Origin: Natronomonas salina
GTDB lineage: Archaea; Halobacteriota; Halobacteria; Halobacteriales; Haloarculaceae
Direction of reading: 5' to 3'
Length of the DNA stretch: 64,000 nucleotides
NCBI RefSeq assembly: GCF_013391105.1
Contig: NZ_CP058335.1
Coordinates: 1 to 64,000 of the forward strand
Part shown: in pieces, positions 41,636 to 50,826 of the stretch
Numbering within the stretch: position 1 is the stretch's first letter
How the letters are laid out: the number at the start of each line of letters is the position of its first letter
Notes under the pieces: generated by a model
Databases searched by the model: none
What the model saw: only the letters and a program-made list of their open reading frames with translations
What the model was told of the DNA's origin: nothing
Program-made: the position numbers and the translations under genes

Positions 41636-42508
41636 TCAGCGGTCGTCGTCCGCGAGCGCCCGCTTCGGGAGGATCTGGAGCTGCGGCTCGTACTCGACGG
41701 TCGCCTCGACCTGGAAGACGTCGGCGAGCAGCTGTTCGGTCACGACGTCCTCGGGCGGTCCCCAGTCGTACAGCTGGCCGTCGCGCATCGCGACGAGGTA
41801 GTCGGCGAACCGCGCCGCCTGGGAGATGTCGTGGAGGACGATCGCGACGGTCACCCCCTTCCGCTCGTTGAGCTGGCGGACGGTCTCCAGGACCCGGAAC
41901 TGGTGGTAGAGGTCGAGGAACGTCGTCGGCTCGTCGAGCAGGAGGACGTCGGTGTCCTGGGCGAGCACCATCGCGATCCAGGCGAGCTGCTTCTGGCCGC
42001 CGCTGAGCTGGCCGAGTTCGGCGTGCCGGAGGTCCTCGACGCCGGCCAGCTCGAGTGCGCGGTCGACGGCCTCGCGGTCCTCGGCGGTGACGCTGTCGAA
42101 GAAGCCGCGGTGGGGGTACCGGCCATGGTAGGCGAGGTCCTCGACGGTGATGCTCCCGAGGGACTCGTTCTCCTGTGAGAGGATGCCGAGTTCCCGGGCG
42201 AGCTCCTTCTGGCCGAACGAGTCCAGGTCGTCGCCGCGGAGCCGCACCACGCCCTCGTCGGGGTCGAGGTGGTTGGAGAGGGCCTTCAGCATCGTGCTCT
42301 TCCCGCTGCCGTTCGGCCCGACCAGCGCCGTCACCTCGCCTTCGGGGATGTCCAGGCGTGCGCAGTCGACGACCGTCTCCTCGCTCGTCGGGTAGCTCAG
42401 CGCGAGGTCCTCTCCGACCAGTGCGCTCTGGACGACGTTGCCGTTCCCGTCGGTGATCCGGTTCGTCTCCGCCGTCTCGGTCTCGGTCTCCGTCTGTGTT
42501 CCGTCCAT
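41636..42508 (-). CDS. iron-siderophore ABC transporter ATP-binding protein
   Basis: 290 residues. Walker A GPNGSGKST near residue 80, signature LSGGQKQLAW, Walker B LLLDEPTTFLD and a switch His (LHDISQAARF). The order and homology fit FepC/BtuD-type subunits that drive siderophore import. It starts exactly where the permease gene ends (TGATG overlap at 42508), so it is downstream of the iron box at 43622. An N-terminal 25-residue leader rich in Thr/Glu precedes the ABC core. Confidence 0.93.
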   Translation of the reverse strand: MDGTQTETETETAETNRITDGNGNVVQSALVGEDLALSYPTSEETVVDCARLDIPEGEVTALVGPNGSGKSTMLKALSNHLDPDEGVVRLRGDDLDSFGQKELARELGILSQENESLGSITVEDLAYHGRYPHRGFFDSVTAEDREAVDRALELAGVEDLRHAELGQLSGGQKQLAWIAMVLAQDTDVLLLDEPTTFLDLYHQFRVLETVRQLNERKGVTVAIVLHDISQAARFADYLVAMRDGQLYDWGPPEDVVTEQLLADVFQVEATVEYEPQLQILPKRALADDDR

Positions 42509-43617
42509 CAGAGTTCACCCATGGAGTCCTGCTTGCGCATCAGGTAGAGGAAGTACGGCCCGCCGAGCAGTCCCGTGACGACGCCGACCGGCATCTGCTG
42601 GCCGCTCAGCGCCAGTCGGGCGCCGACGTCGGCGGCGACCATCAGCGCCGGCCCGGCGAACAGGCAGCCGACCATCAGCTGCCGGTAGTCGCTCCCGACG
42701 ACGTTCCGGACGATGTGCGGGACGACGAGCCCGAAGAAGCTCACGATGCCCGCCACGGAGATGGCGACGCTGGCCGCCAGGATGGCGACGCCGGACAGCA
42801 GGAACCGGACGCGCTCGACGCGCATCCCCAGCGACTGGGCCGTCCGCTCGCCGAGCAGCAGGAGGTTCAGCTGCCGGGCGCCGGCCAGCGCGATCAGGAT
42901 CGCGATTGCGGCCGGGATGATGGAGAACCGGACCTGCTCCCAGCCGGTGCCCGTCAGCGAGCCGGTGATCCAGGCGATGCCGGTCTGGACGACGCCGAGG
43001 TCGTCGGCCATGAAGAACAGCCCGCGCTGCAGGGAGTGGAACACCATGTTGACGATGACCCCGGCGAGGACGAGCCGGACGGGACTGGTCCCGCCCTTCC
43101 AGGCGATGGCGTAGACGATCAGGAACGCGACGGTGCCGCCGGCGGCGGCGATGAAGGGGAGGAACGGCGCGAGCCCGCTGAAGACGACGAGCGTCGCCAG
43201 CACCGCGAAGCCCGCCCCGGAGCTGACCCCCAGCACGAACGGGCTGGCGAGCTCGTTGCGGGTCACGGCCTGGAAGACCGCCCCCGAGACCGCCAGCGTC
43301 GCGCCGGCGATCATCGCGACGAAGACCCGCGGCAGCCGGATGTTCCAGACGATGAGGCTTCGGCGGTCCATCTCCGGCATCTCGCCGCCGAGCAGGAAGG
43401 CGTTCCAGGCGGCGGGGTCGAACACTACCTCGGGGTCGAAGACGGCCGCCCAGGCCTCGAACAGCGTCATCGAGAACGACCCGAAGCTGACCTGGACGAG
43501 TCCCCCGAGGACCGTGATCACCGCGCTCCCGAGGCAGAACAGCACGAGAGAGCTTGTGACCCACCCGTCGTGCTCCCGGGCGGAACGGTCGGCGGCAGCG
43601 GAGTGAGAGCTCGCCAT
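42508..43617 (-). CDS. iron-siderophore ABC transporter permease (FecCD type)
   Basis: 369 residues with about ten TM helices. The cytoplasmic consensus for FecCD permeases is visible as RLPRVFVAMIAGATLAVSGAVFQAVTRNELASPFVLGVSSGAGF, i.e. LPR...GxxLAxSG near residues 105-145, and VVPHIVRNVVGSDYR near 300. It forms the membrane channel for siderophore uptake. First gene of the permease-ATPase unit. It starts at ATG 43617, 4 bases from a palindrome that resembles the one at 41576. Confidence 0.93.
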   Translation of the reverse strand: MASSHSAAADRSAREHDGWVTSSLVLFCLGSAVITVLGGLVQVSFGSFSMTLFEAWAAVFDPEVVFDPAAWNAFLLGGEMPEMDRRSLIVWNIRLPRVFVAMIAGATLAVSGAVFQAVTRNELASPFVLGVSSGAGFAVLATLVVFSGLAPFLPFIAAAGGTVAFLIVYAIAWKGGTSPVRLVLAGVIVNMVFHSLQRGLFFMADDLGVVQTGIAWITGSLTGTGWEQVRFSIIPAAIAILIALAGARQLNLLLLGERTAQSLGMRVERVRFLLSGVAILAASVAISVAGIVSFFGLVVPHIVRNVVGSDYRQLMVGCLFAGPALMVAADVGARLALSGQQMPVGVVTGLLGGPYFLYLMRKQDSMGEL

Positions 43618-43621
43618 CTGG

Positions 43622-43639
43622 TTTTAGGGAGGCCTAAAG
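43622..43639. promoter_or_regulatory. DtxR/IdeR-type iron box at the permease promoter
   Basis: TTTAGG-GAGG-CCTAAA (43623-43638) is an inverted repeat with the same half-site as 41576-41593. On the minus strand it sits between CCATAAGC (A/T box at about 43643-43650) and the ATG at 43617, the same geometry as the first box. Confidence 0.78.
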
Positions 43640-43780
43640 GACGCTTATGGATTTCGGTCCGTGGTCGGGGATAGCGAGGAGACGAACCGCGGGGAACGGA
43701 AAGGTCCTTAGGGGGAGGCGTATTAGCCTCGATTGCGAGACGGGTCGGCGATTGCGGTGCGCGGCGAGCGAAGTGAGTGA

Positions 43781-43851
43781 GCGCCGATGGTCTAGTGGTA
43801 GGACCTGAGCCTTCCAAGCTCATGGCCCGGGTTCAAATCCCGGTCGGCGCA
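43781..43851 (+). tRNA. tRNA-Gly (anticodon TCC)
   Basis: Acceptor stem GCGCCGA/TCGGCGC, anticodon stem TGAGC/GCTCA with loop CTTCCAA (anticodon TCC), T-arm CCGGG/CCCGG with loop TTCAAAT, discriminator A. It is 71 nt with no intron and no encoded CCA. The 5' flank holds a partially palindromic GCGAGCGAAGTGAGTGAGC. Confidence 0.96.
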
Positions 43852-43899
43852 TCTCGTGACGACCGGACTACTTACCGAATAGCGGCGTCTTCCGCTACC

Positions 43900-44373
43900 T
43901 CACCGCGGCTCGGAGAACTCCTCGGGGTCGACCACGCCCTCGTCGAGCATCTCGAGCCGGCGGCCTCTCGTCCGGTAGATCTCGGCGATCATCTGTTCGA
44001 AGGACTCGAGCAGTTCGTCGAACGACTCCGCCTCGAGTGCGACCTCCACCGGCGGTTCGATGAGGAGCTTGAGCTCGGAGTCGAACTCGCAGTGCAGCGC
44101 GTACCCGTCTTCGTCCAGTTCGATCTCGGCGAGGAGGAACGGTGGATTGGTCAGCGTGAGCAGCCCGTCCTCGAGTTCGACGTACTCGGGGGCCGCCTCG
44201 GGCGGGTCGCTGTCACCGAGGGAGTACGCGCCGAGGTCCCTGGCGACGTCCTGGTCGCCGACTGGCGAGACGTCCTGGACGAGCGTCTCCAGGGCGACGG
44301 CGAGGAAGCGCTCGGTGCGGGGGCCGTCGAAGACCTGTCCCTCCTCGGGGAACGACGGCGGAACGTCCGTCAT
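43900..44373 (-). CDS. conserved haloarchaeal protein of unknown function
   Basis: 157 residues from ATG 44373 (MTDVPPSFPEEGQVF). Acidic, with alternating strands (EYVELEDGLLTLTNPPFLLAEIEL, YALHCEFDSELKLLIEPPVEVALEA) and helical ends (FDELLESFEQMIAEIYRTRG). GGTTAAGTCG about 27 bases upstream on the minus strand fits a leaderless promoter. I do not recognise the family. The upstream in-frame extension (to 44475) is dismissed. Confidence 0.7.
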   Translation of the reverse strand: MTDVPPSFPEEGQVFDGPRTERFLAVALETLVQDVSPVGDQDVARDLGAYSLGDSDPPEAAPEYVELEDGLLTLTNPPFLLAEIELDEDGYALHCEFDSELKLLIEPPVEVALEAESFDELLESFEQMIAEIYRTRGRRLEMLDEGVVDPEEFSEPR

Positions 44374-44567
44374 CGTGTGGTGGTTTCGCGCAGAGCGACT
44401 TAACCGGACGGGACGCGACGTCGCCGTGGCTCCGGGAGTAGAATCGAACGGCGGCTCAGGAGTGGTCGTCGTCACACGGGGCTCGGAGCGGGGGTAGGAG
44501 CCTCATCATCGCCGCCGGCGGTCGGTAGGCGGCGGGGGCTATTGTACCTTGCCGGACCGGCCGAGCC

Positions 44568-44723
44568 TCACCCCTCGAGCAGCCGGAACTCGTTGCTCCC
44601 GCAGCGACAGCTGGGGTTCCCCACGGTCCGGATCTCGCCGCTGGGGTCGACCTCGACGGGCTGGACCGACTCGCACTCCTCGCAGACGGCGAGACCGTGT
44701 CTCGGATCGTCGCTGCTGGCCAT
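44568..44723 (-). CDS. small zinc-ribbon protein
   Basis: 51 residues from ATG 44723 (MASSDDPRHGLAVCEEC). The two pairs are CEEC near residues 14-17 and C-R-C (SCRCGS) near 38-41, so one zinc could be bound, with spacing typical of a rubredoxin-like ribbon. It is shorter than most tracks report, and its stop lies at 44568. No function is known. Downstream lies the M24 peptidase gene region; the transcription unit is alone. Confidence 0.65.
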   Translation of the reverse strand: MASSDDPRHGLAVCEECESVQPVEVDPSGEIRTVGNPSCRCGSNEFRLLEG

Positions 44724-44818
44724 GTCACGTGGTCGGTGCGGGCGCGCTAAGAGGTACGCCGTCGAACGGCGGTCGAAAGGGACTGAACACTTTTACCCAC
44801 TCGCAGAAGTCGAGAACG

Positions 44819-45991
44819 TTACGCCACCCGCAGGGACTTCTCGTAGTCCGTGAGGTTCTCGTAGCCGTCCTCGGTGACGACGACGAGGTCCTCGATGCGG
44901 ACGCCGCCGACGTTGGGGTCGTAGAGGCCCGGCTCGACGGTGACGACGTGACCGGCCCGGAGTTCGTTGTCCTGCTCGGAGAGCCGTGGCGACTCGTGGA
45001 TGTCGAGGCCGACCCCGTGGCCGGTGGTGTGGATGAACCCCGTCTCGGTGGTCTCGTCGGCCCGGAGCGTCGGCTGTCCGGCGTCCTCGTAGACGTCGCA
45101 GACCGCGCCGTGGACCTCGCTGCCGGAGACGCCCGCCGCGATGGCGTCGAGGGCGGCCGTCTGTGCCTCGAGGGTGAGGTCGTACCACTCCGCGATGGTC
45201 TCGGAGGGCTCGCCGACGCAGAAGGTGCGGGTCATGTCCGCGTAGTAGCCGGTCTCCTTCGACCGCGGGAAGATGTCGACGATGATGGCCTGGTCGGCCG
45301 ACAGCGGGCCGGAGCCGCGGTCGTGGGGGTCGGCCGCGTCCGCGCCGCAGGCGACGATGGTCTCGTCGAGCGCGCAGCCGTGCCGGAGCAGTTCGATCTC
45401 GATCTCCTGTTTGACGCGCTCGGCGGTCAGCGCCTCGCCGTCGTGGACGAGCGTGCCGTCGTCGACCGTCGCGGCGGCGAGGAGCTCCTCAGCGCGGGCC
45501 ATCGCCGACTCGTTGGCCTTCTGGGCGGCGCGGACGTGCTCGACCTCCTCGTCGGTCTTCGTCGCGCGGATGTCTCCGACGACGCCGTCGTGGTCGGCCC
45601 GCACCTCGACGCCCAGGTCGCGGAGGCCGTCGGCCGTCCCCAGCGGGAAGTCGGTCGGCGCCGAGACGGATTCGACGTCGTGGGCGTCGAGGAACGCCGC
45701 CAGGGTGCGGTGGCCGCCCTCGGTGGGGCCGTACTCCTCGACCTTCGCGCGGTGGTCGTAGTCGGAGTGCCGCTCGACGCCGTCGGCGCGGGCGTTCCGC
45801 TTCGCGCGGCCGTACTCCAGCGCCGAGACGAGCAGGTGCACCTCGCCGGTGTAGAGGGTGACGAACGGGTCGGGCGCGGTGAACCCCGAGAGGTACCGCT
45901 GGTCGGGGGCCTCCCCGTCCGCCTCGATCAGGTAGCCGTCGACGCCCGAGTCGCGGAGGTGGGCGTCGAGCTTCGAGAGGTCCGGTTCCAT
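44819..45991 (-). CDS. M24-family Xaa-Pro aminopeptidase/dipeptidase
   Basis: 390 residues. The N-terminal creatinase-like domain (1-130) is followed by the pita-bread catalytic domain. The metal ligands are visible in order: D in IIVDIFPRSKETG, D in YYADMTRTF, H in TTGHGVGLDIHESP, E in TVEPGLYDP and E in VRIEDLVVV. It removes N-terminal residues before proline or splits Xaa-Pro dipeptides. Start ATG 45991 (MEPDLSKLDAHLRDSG). Divergent from AroA, 98 bases apart. Confidence 0.94.
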   Translation of the reverse strand: MEPDLSKLDAHLRDSGVDGYLIEADGEAPDQRYLSGFTAPDPFVTLYTGEVHLLVSALEYGRAKRNARADGVERHSDYDHRAKVEEYGPTEGGHRTLAAFLDAHDVESVSAPTDFPLGTADGLRDLGVEVRADHDGVVGDIRATKTDEEVEHVRAAQKANESAMARAEELLAAATVDDGTLVHDGEALTAERVKQEIEIELLRHGCALDETIVACGADAADPHDRGSGPLSADQAIIVDIFPRSKETGYYADMTRTFCVGEPSETIAEWYDLTLEAQTAALDAIAAGVSGSEVHGAVCDVYEDAGQPTLRADETTETGFIHTTGHGVGLDIHESPRLSEQDNELRAGHVVTVEPGLYDPNVGGVRIEDLVVVTEDGYENLTDYEKSLRVA

Positions 45992-46089
45992 ACCGGACCG
46001 CGGGGCGGCGAGACCATATGGATTGCCGTCCCGGAAGCCCCACAGTCCGCAGTCGGTAGCCTCTTTTCCGGGGGCCGCAAGCGGGGGAT

Positions 46090-47409
46090 ATGGACGTTCG
46101 CATCTCGCCGTCCCGCGTCCGGGGGACGGCCCGCGCGCCGCCGTCGAAGAGCTACACCCACCGGGCCATCCTCGCGGCCGGGTACGCCGACGGCGCGGTG
46201 GTCCGGAACCCGCTGTTCAGCGCCGACACCCGCGCGACGGCCCGCGCGGTGGAGGCCTACGGCGGCGCGACCGAACGGACGGACGACGACCTCGAGGTGG
46301 AGGGATTCGAGGGCGACCCGGCGACGCCCGAGGACGTCATCGACTGCGCGAACAGCGGGACGACGATGCGGCTGACGACGGCCACCGGGGCACTCGTCGA
46401 CGGGCTGGCGGTCCTGACGGGCGACGACTCGCTGCGCTCGCGGCCGCAGGGCCCGCTGCTGGAGGCGCTCGAACAGCTCGACGCGAGTGCCGACTCGACG
46501 AGGGCGAACGGACAGGCCCCGCTCGTCGTCGGCGGCGGGATCGGCGGCGGGTCGGTGCGCATCCCAGGAGACGTCTCCTCGCAGTACATCACCGGGTTGC
46601 TGATGGCCGGGGCGGTCACCGAGGGGGGCGTCGAGATCGACCTGACCACGGCGCTCAAATCGGCGCCGTACGTCGACATCACCCTCGAGGTCCTGGACGA
46701 CTTCGGCGTCGAGGCGGCGGTCCTGGGCGGGGACGACAGCGACATCCGCTCGTCCGGCGCGGACGGCTTCCGCGTCGAGGGGGGCCAGACCTACGCCCCC
46801 GAGGGCGGCGAGTACCACGTCCCCGGCGACTTCTCCTCGATGTCGTACCTGCTCGCCGCGGGCGCGCTGGCCGCCGAGGACGAACTGGTCGTCGAGGGCG
46901 CCCACCCGAGCGCGCAGGGGGACTCGGCGATCGTCGACGTCCTCGAACGGATGGGCGCCGACGTCGAGTGGGACCGCGAGGCGGGCCGGATCACCGTCGG
47001 CCGCTCCGACCTGGAGGGGATCGAGGTCGGCGTCGCGGACACGCCCGACCTCCTGCCGACGATCGCGGTGCTGGGCGCCGCGGCGGAAGGGACGACCAGA
47101 ATCACCGACTGCGAGCACGTCCGGCTGAAGGAGACCGACCGCGTGGCGGCGATGGCGTCGGAACTCTCGAAACTGGGCGTGGACGTTGACGAGTACGAGG
47201 ACGAACTCGTGGTCCACGGCGGCGACATCGACGGGGCGACCGTCGAGGGCTACGACGACCACCGCATCGTCATGTCGCTGGCCGTCGCCGCCCTGGTGGC
47301 CGACGGCGAGACGAGGATCGAGGGCGCCGAGCACGTCGACGTCTCCTTCCCCGACTTCTTCGACGTCCTCGCGGACCTGGGGGTCGCCCTCGAGGGGACG
47401 GATACCTAA
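46090..47409 (+). CDS. aroA: 3-phosphoshikimate 1-carboxyvinyltransferase (EPSP synthase)
   Basis: 439 residues. Signature regions: [19 protein letters not shown] (near residue 14), [10 protein letters not shown] (near 90), [12 protein letters not shown], a [14 protein letters not shown] centre, and late [13 protein letters not shown] and [14 protein letters not shown]. It transfers the enolpyruvyl group of PEP to shikimate-3-phosphate. Single-gene unit, separate from the shikimate kinase/chorismate mutase pair at 31011-32159. A short A/T-rich CTCTTTTCC is about 28 bases upstream. Confidence 0.96.
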   Translation: MDVRISPSRVRGTARAPPSKSYTHRAILAAGYADGAVVRNPLFSADTRATARAVEAYGGATERTDDDLEVEGFEGDPATPEDVIDCANSGTTMRLTTATGALVDGLAVLTGDDSLRSRPQGPLLEALEQLDASADSTRANGQAPLVVGGGIGGGSVRIPGDVSSQYITGLLMAGAVTEGGVEIDLTTALKSAPYVDITLEVLDDFGVEAAVLGGDDSDIRSSGADGFRVEGGQTYAPEGGEYHVPGDFSSMSYLLAAGALAAEDELVVEGAHPSAQGDSAIVDVLERMGADVEWDREAGRITVGRSDLEGIEVGVADTPDLLPTIAVLGAAAEGTTRITDCEHVRLKETDRVAAMASELSKLGVDVDEYEDELVVHGGDIDGATVEGYDDHRIVMSLAVAALVADGETRIEGAEHVDVSFPDFFDVLADLGVALEGTDT

Positions 47410-47576
47410 TTACCAAGGCATAATATTGACCCTTGTACCGTCGAAAGCAGGAGATGCGTTGGGTCGATGACCCTCGACCGGCGCACTGCAGTGGTCCACC
47501 TGCACGGATCGGGTATCCCCACCCCCACATCCCGTTCTGGCTTTTCACACCGGCGAGCCGCCGCACCCGGTAACCG

Positions 47577-48611
47577 TCAGTCCTTCCGCGCGAACCCGTG
47601 AGCGCCGTTGCGGCCCTTCGTCGTCTCGTTGACCTCCATGAACTCCGCGTTCTCGCGTGCGGTCTCGAGGTCGTGGGCGCCCGCGTAGGAGAACCCCGAG
47701 CGGAGGCCGGCGGCGAACTCCTCGAGTCTGGGCCCGACGGGGCCGGTGTACTCGGTGACCGCCTCGACGCCCTCGTCGGCGTCGACGTCGCCGTTCTTGT
47801 CGTCGCGGTCCTCGGCGGCCGCCGCCGTCGACATACCCCGGGAGCGCTTGTACCGCTGGCCGTCGAGCTCGACGATCTCGCCGGGCGACTCGTCGCAGCC
47901 CGCGAAGAAGCCGCCCATCATGACCGCGTCGGCGCCGGCCAGCAGCGCCTTCACGGCGTCGCCGGACGTCCTGATTCCCCCGTCCGCGACCGTCGTCACG
48001 CCCCGCTCGCGGGCCTCCGCGGCGCATCGCTCGACGGCCGTGAACTGCGGGACGCCGAAGCCCGTCACCTCGCGGGTAGTGCAGTGTGAGCCGGGGCCGA
48101 CGCCGACTTTCACGCAGTCGGCGCCCGCCGCGGCGAGGTCGGCGACCCCCTCGCGGGTGGCGACGTTGCCGGCGCAGAGCGGCGTCTCGGGGAACCGCTC
48201 GGCGAGTTCGGCGGTCGCGTCGAGTGTCCGCTCCATGTGGCCGTGGGCGACGTCGACGACGAGTATCGCGGCGCCGGCGTCGACGAGCGCCTCTGCCCGG
48301 TCGAGGTGGTCCTCGGCGATGCCGACGGCGCCCGTCGCCGCCAGTCCGTCCTCGGCGACCGACCGGACCATCGCGGCCTGCTCCTCGACAGTCAGGAACC
48401 GGTGGACGACGCCGAGCCCGCCGACCTCGGCGACGGCCCGGGCCATCTCGGCCTCGGTCACGGTGTCCATCGCCGCGGTCAGGACCGGCACCGACAGCTC
48501 GAGGCCGTCTGCCAGCTCGGTCGAGAGGTCGACGTCGTCCCGCGAGTCGACCGGCGACCGCTGCGGCACGAGCAACACGTCGTCGTACGAGAGTCCCGTT
48601 TCGTAGGGCAT
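47577..48611 (-). CDS. IMP dehydrogenase/GMP reductase-like enzyme without CBS domains
   Basis: 344 residues from ATG 48611 ([16 protein letters not shown]). TIM-barrel core motifs of the IMPDH/GMPR superfamily are [42 protein letters not shown], and the active-site loop with the catalytic Cys, [18 protein letters not shown]. The CBS pair found in the middle of classic IMPDH is missing, which accounts for the short length. The loop ends in GFGVPQ, so it could be a GMP reductase or an IMPDH-like enzyme; the sequence alone does not decide. TTATAACG about 35 bases upstream may be the A/T box. Confidence 0.88.
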   Translation of the reverse strand: MPYETGLSYDDVLLVPQRSPVDSRDDVDLSTELADGLELSVPVLTAAMDTVTEAEMARAVAEVGGLGVVHRFLTVEEQAAMVRSVAEDGLAATGAVGIAEDHLDRAEALVDAGAAILVVDVAHGHMERTLDATAELAERFPETPLCAGNVATREGVADLAAAGADCVKVGVGPGSHCTTREVTGFGVPQFTAVERCAAEARERGVTTVADGGIRTSGDAVKALLAGADAVMMGGFFAGCDESPGEIVELDGQRYKRSRGMSTAAAAEDRDDKNGDVDADEGVEAVTEYTGPVGPRLEEFAAGLRSGFSYAGAHDLETARENAEFMEVNETTKGRNGAHGFARKD

Positions 48612-48739
48612 ACGCAAACCTTCACCGGATAACGTACCGGGCGTTATAAGCCCGTCGGAGTGACTCACCGACCGACGCGGAGGGCCCCGGGGTTGCGCGA
48701 ATGTAAAGGCTAAACCCGCGGCGACCCGAGAGGCCGGTA

Positions 48740-49927
48740 ATGAACGGAAACCGCTTCGGTCGGCTCTTCCAGGTCACCACCTTTGGGGAGAGCCACGGCG
48801 AGGCGATGGGCGTCACCGTCTCGGGGTGTCCCGCCGGCGTCGAACTCGACGAGGAGGCCATCCAGTACGAGCTGGACCGCCGGAAACCGGGCCAGTCGCA
48901 GATCACCACCTCGCGGGGCGAACCCGACGAGGTGACCATCAACTCCGGGACGCAGGACGGCTACACCACCGGCACGCCGATCGGGATGGTCATCCAGAAC
49001 AAGGACGCCCGCTCGGGCAAGTACGAGCCCTTCATCACCGCGCCTCGGCCCTCCCACGGCGACTTCACGTACTCGGCGAAGTTCGGCACCCGCAACTGGG
49101 GCGGCGGCGGCCGCTCGTCGGCCCGCGAGACGGTCAACTGGGTCGCCGCCGGCGCCGTCGCCAAGCAGGTCCTCGAGCAGTCCGACCACGACGTCCGTAT
49201 CAAAGCGCACGTCAACCAGATCGGCGACGTCGAGGCGCCCGACGTGACCTTCGAGGAGATGCTCGAGCACAGCGAGGACAACGAGGTCCGCTGCGCCCAC
49301 CCGGAGACCGCCGCGGAGATGCGCGAGCGCATCGACGAGTACCAGGAGGCCGGCGACTCAATCGGCGGCTCCATCGAGTTCGAGGTCCGCGGCGTCCCGC
49401 GCGGCCTCGGCGCACCCCGGTTCGACGCCTTCGAGGCCCGCCTCGGCCAGGCGATGATGGCTGTCCCCGCCACGACGGCCTTCGAGTTCGGCCTCGGGAA
49501 GGAGGCCCGCACCCTCACCGGCAAGGAGCGAAACGACGACTGGACGTTCCACGACGGTGACGACGACTCGATCGTCGCCGAGGAAGGCGACCCCGTCCCC
49601 GTCGAGAACGACCACGGCGGCCTCCAGGGCGGCATCACGACCGGCCTGCCGATCTACGGTGAGGTGACGCTGCACGCGCCGACGTCCATCCCGAAGGAAC
49701 AGCAGACCGCCGACTGGGAGTCGGAGGAGATCGTCGACGACGCGAAGGTCATCGGTCGGCACGACCCCGTCCTCCCGCCGCGCGGTGTCCCGGTCGTCGA
49801 GGCGATGCTCTACCTCACCGTCCTCGACTTCATGCTGCTGGGCGGTCGAATCAACCCCGAACGCATCGACGACCGCCCCGGCGAGTACGACACCGACTAC
49901 CACCCCTCGAGTCCGCGCAACGAGTAG
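48740..49927 (+). CDS. aroC: chorismate synthase
   Basis: 395 residues. The family signature opens the protein (NRFGRLFQVTTFGESHG), then GRRPGQS-type RRKPGQSQITT, RTAPRPSHGDFTYSAKFG, WGGGGRSSARETVN and late GGLQGGITTGLP and RHDPVLPPRGVPV. It removes phosphate from EPSP using reduced flavin to give chorismate. Start at ATG 48740; AAAGGCTAAA lies about 28 bases upstream. tRNA-Ser lies 62 bases downstream on the opposite strand. Confidence 0.97.
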   Translation: MNGNRFGRLFQVTTFGESHGEAMGVTVSGCPAGVELDEEAIQYELDRRKPGQSQITTSRGEPDEVTINSGTQDGYTTGTPIGMVIQNKDARSGKYEPFITAPRPSHGDFTYSAKFGTRNWGGGGRSSARETVNWVAAGAVAKQVLEQSDHDVRIKAHVNQIGDVEAPDVTFEEMLEHSEDNEVRCAHPETAAEMRERIDEYQEAGDSIGGSIEFEVRGVPRGLGAPRFDAFEARLGQAMMAVPATTAFEFGLGKEARTLTGKERNDDWTFHDGDDDSIVAEEGDPVPVENDHGGLQGGITTGLPIYGEVTLHAPTSIPKEQQTADWESEEIVDDAKVIGRHDPVLPPRGVPVVEAMLYLTVLDFMLLGGRINPERIDDRPGEYDTDYHPSSPRNE

Positions 49928-49989
49928 GAGAGAATCTGATTCTGCCGTTTGGCGATCCCGTCGCTCGCGGTTCGCTCGCGACAGGAATG

Positions 49990-50071
49990 CGGTGGGACTG
50001 GGATTTGAACCCAGGAGGCTTGCGCCACCTGCTTTCAAGGCAGGCGCAATGGGCCGCTCTGCCATCCCACC
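49990..50071 (-). tRNA. tRNA-Ser (anticodon TGA)
   Basis: Minus strand from 50071: acceptor GGTGGGA/TCCCACC, anticodon stem CCTGC/GCAGG with loop CTTGAAA (anticodon TGA), a long variable arm (TGGCGCAAGCCT region) as in class II tRNAs, T-arm CTGGG/CCCAG with loop TTCAAAT, discriminator G. It is 82 nt with no intron. A weak A/T box (GTTACG) lies about 17-22 bases upstream. Confidence 0.95.
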
Positions 50072-50265
50072 AGTCCGAGCCCCCGTAACGGCGCCGAACG
50101 GGCGCCTCGGGGTGTACTCGTAACCGAGTGTCGGCCGCAAGTTCAAGGTGTCGCTCTCCGCGCCGTCCGGCGAACCGTCCAGGTGGTTGCCGGATGTCGT
50201 CCCGTTCGTTTCACTCGTCCGAACAGTTTTGCACGTTGTCATCCTATCTCCACGTGAGGTCACCC

Positions 50266-50787
50266 ATGAGTTCTACCCAGACCGAAATCCACGAGATCGA
50301 GGAACAGCTCGTCTACGAGCTCGAGGCCGTCTACGACATGGAGCTGAAGCTCGTCGACGCCCTCGACGAGATGTCGCGGAACGCATCCAACGACAACATC
50401 AGCGAGGGGTTCGCCAAGCACCGCGAGGAGACCGAACGGCACGTCCAGCGCGTCGAGGAGGCCTTCGAGGAGCTCGGCCGGCAGCCGAACCAGCGGACCA
50501 ACGCCGTCGTCGACGCGCTCATCGAGGAGACCGAGCAGTTCGAGCGGCGGGTCTCCGACGACACCCTCCGTGACCTCCACTACCTCAACGCCGGGATGAA
50601 GACCGAGCGCATCGAGATGACCGCCTACGAGGGGCTCATCATGCTCGCGAAGAAGGCCGACGTCGACGACGACGTCGTCGACCCCCTCGAGGAGAACCTC
50701 GACGAGGAGGAGAAGACCTTCAAGAAGCTGAAGGGTCTCTCGACGGGCTCGGAGCTGAAGAGCCTCTGGAACAAGCTCACCGGCTGA
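50266..50787 (+). CDS. DUF892 (YciF-like) ferritin-like protein
   Basis: 173 residues. A four-helix ferritin-like pattern: IEEQLVYELEAVYDMELKLVDAL, ISEGFAKHREETERHVQRVEEAFEELG, ALIEETEQFERR and TERIEMTAYEGLIMLAKKA, with conserved Glu and His that could form a di-iron site. DUF892 proteins are stress-related. Start at ATG 50266 (MSSTQTEIHE). The upstream region from 50072 contains no gene; AGTTTTGCACG at about 50225-50235 may be its A/T box. Confidence 0.92.
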   Translation: MSSTQTEIHEIEEQLVYELEAVYDMELKLVDALDEMSRNASNDNISEGFAKHREETERHVQRVEEAFEELGRQPNQRTNAVVDALIEETEQFERRVSDDTLRDLHYLNAGMKTERIEMTAYEGLIMLAKKADVDDDVVDPLEENLDEEEKTFKKLKGLSTGSELKSLWNKLTG

Positions 50788-50826
50788 GCACGGACACCCC
50801 GCGACCCTCGATCTTTCTTCGCCGCC

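Noticed and set aside
47410-47576. Small RNA or C/D-box RNA between AroA and the IMPDH-like gene
   Set aside because: A weak C-box-like motif exists but no D box or paired stem pattern; the region only shows an AT-rich start and otherwise ordinary sequence.
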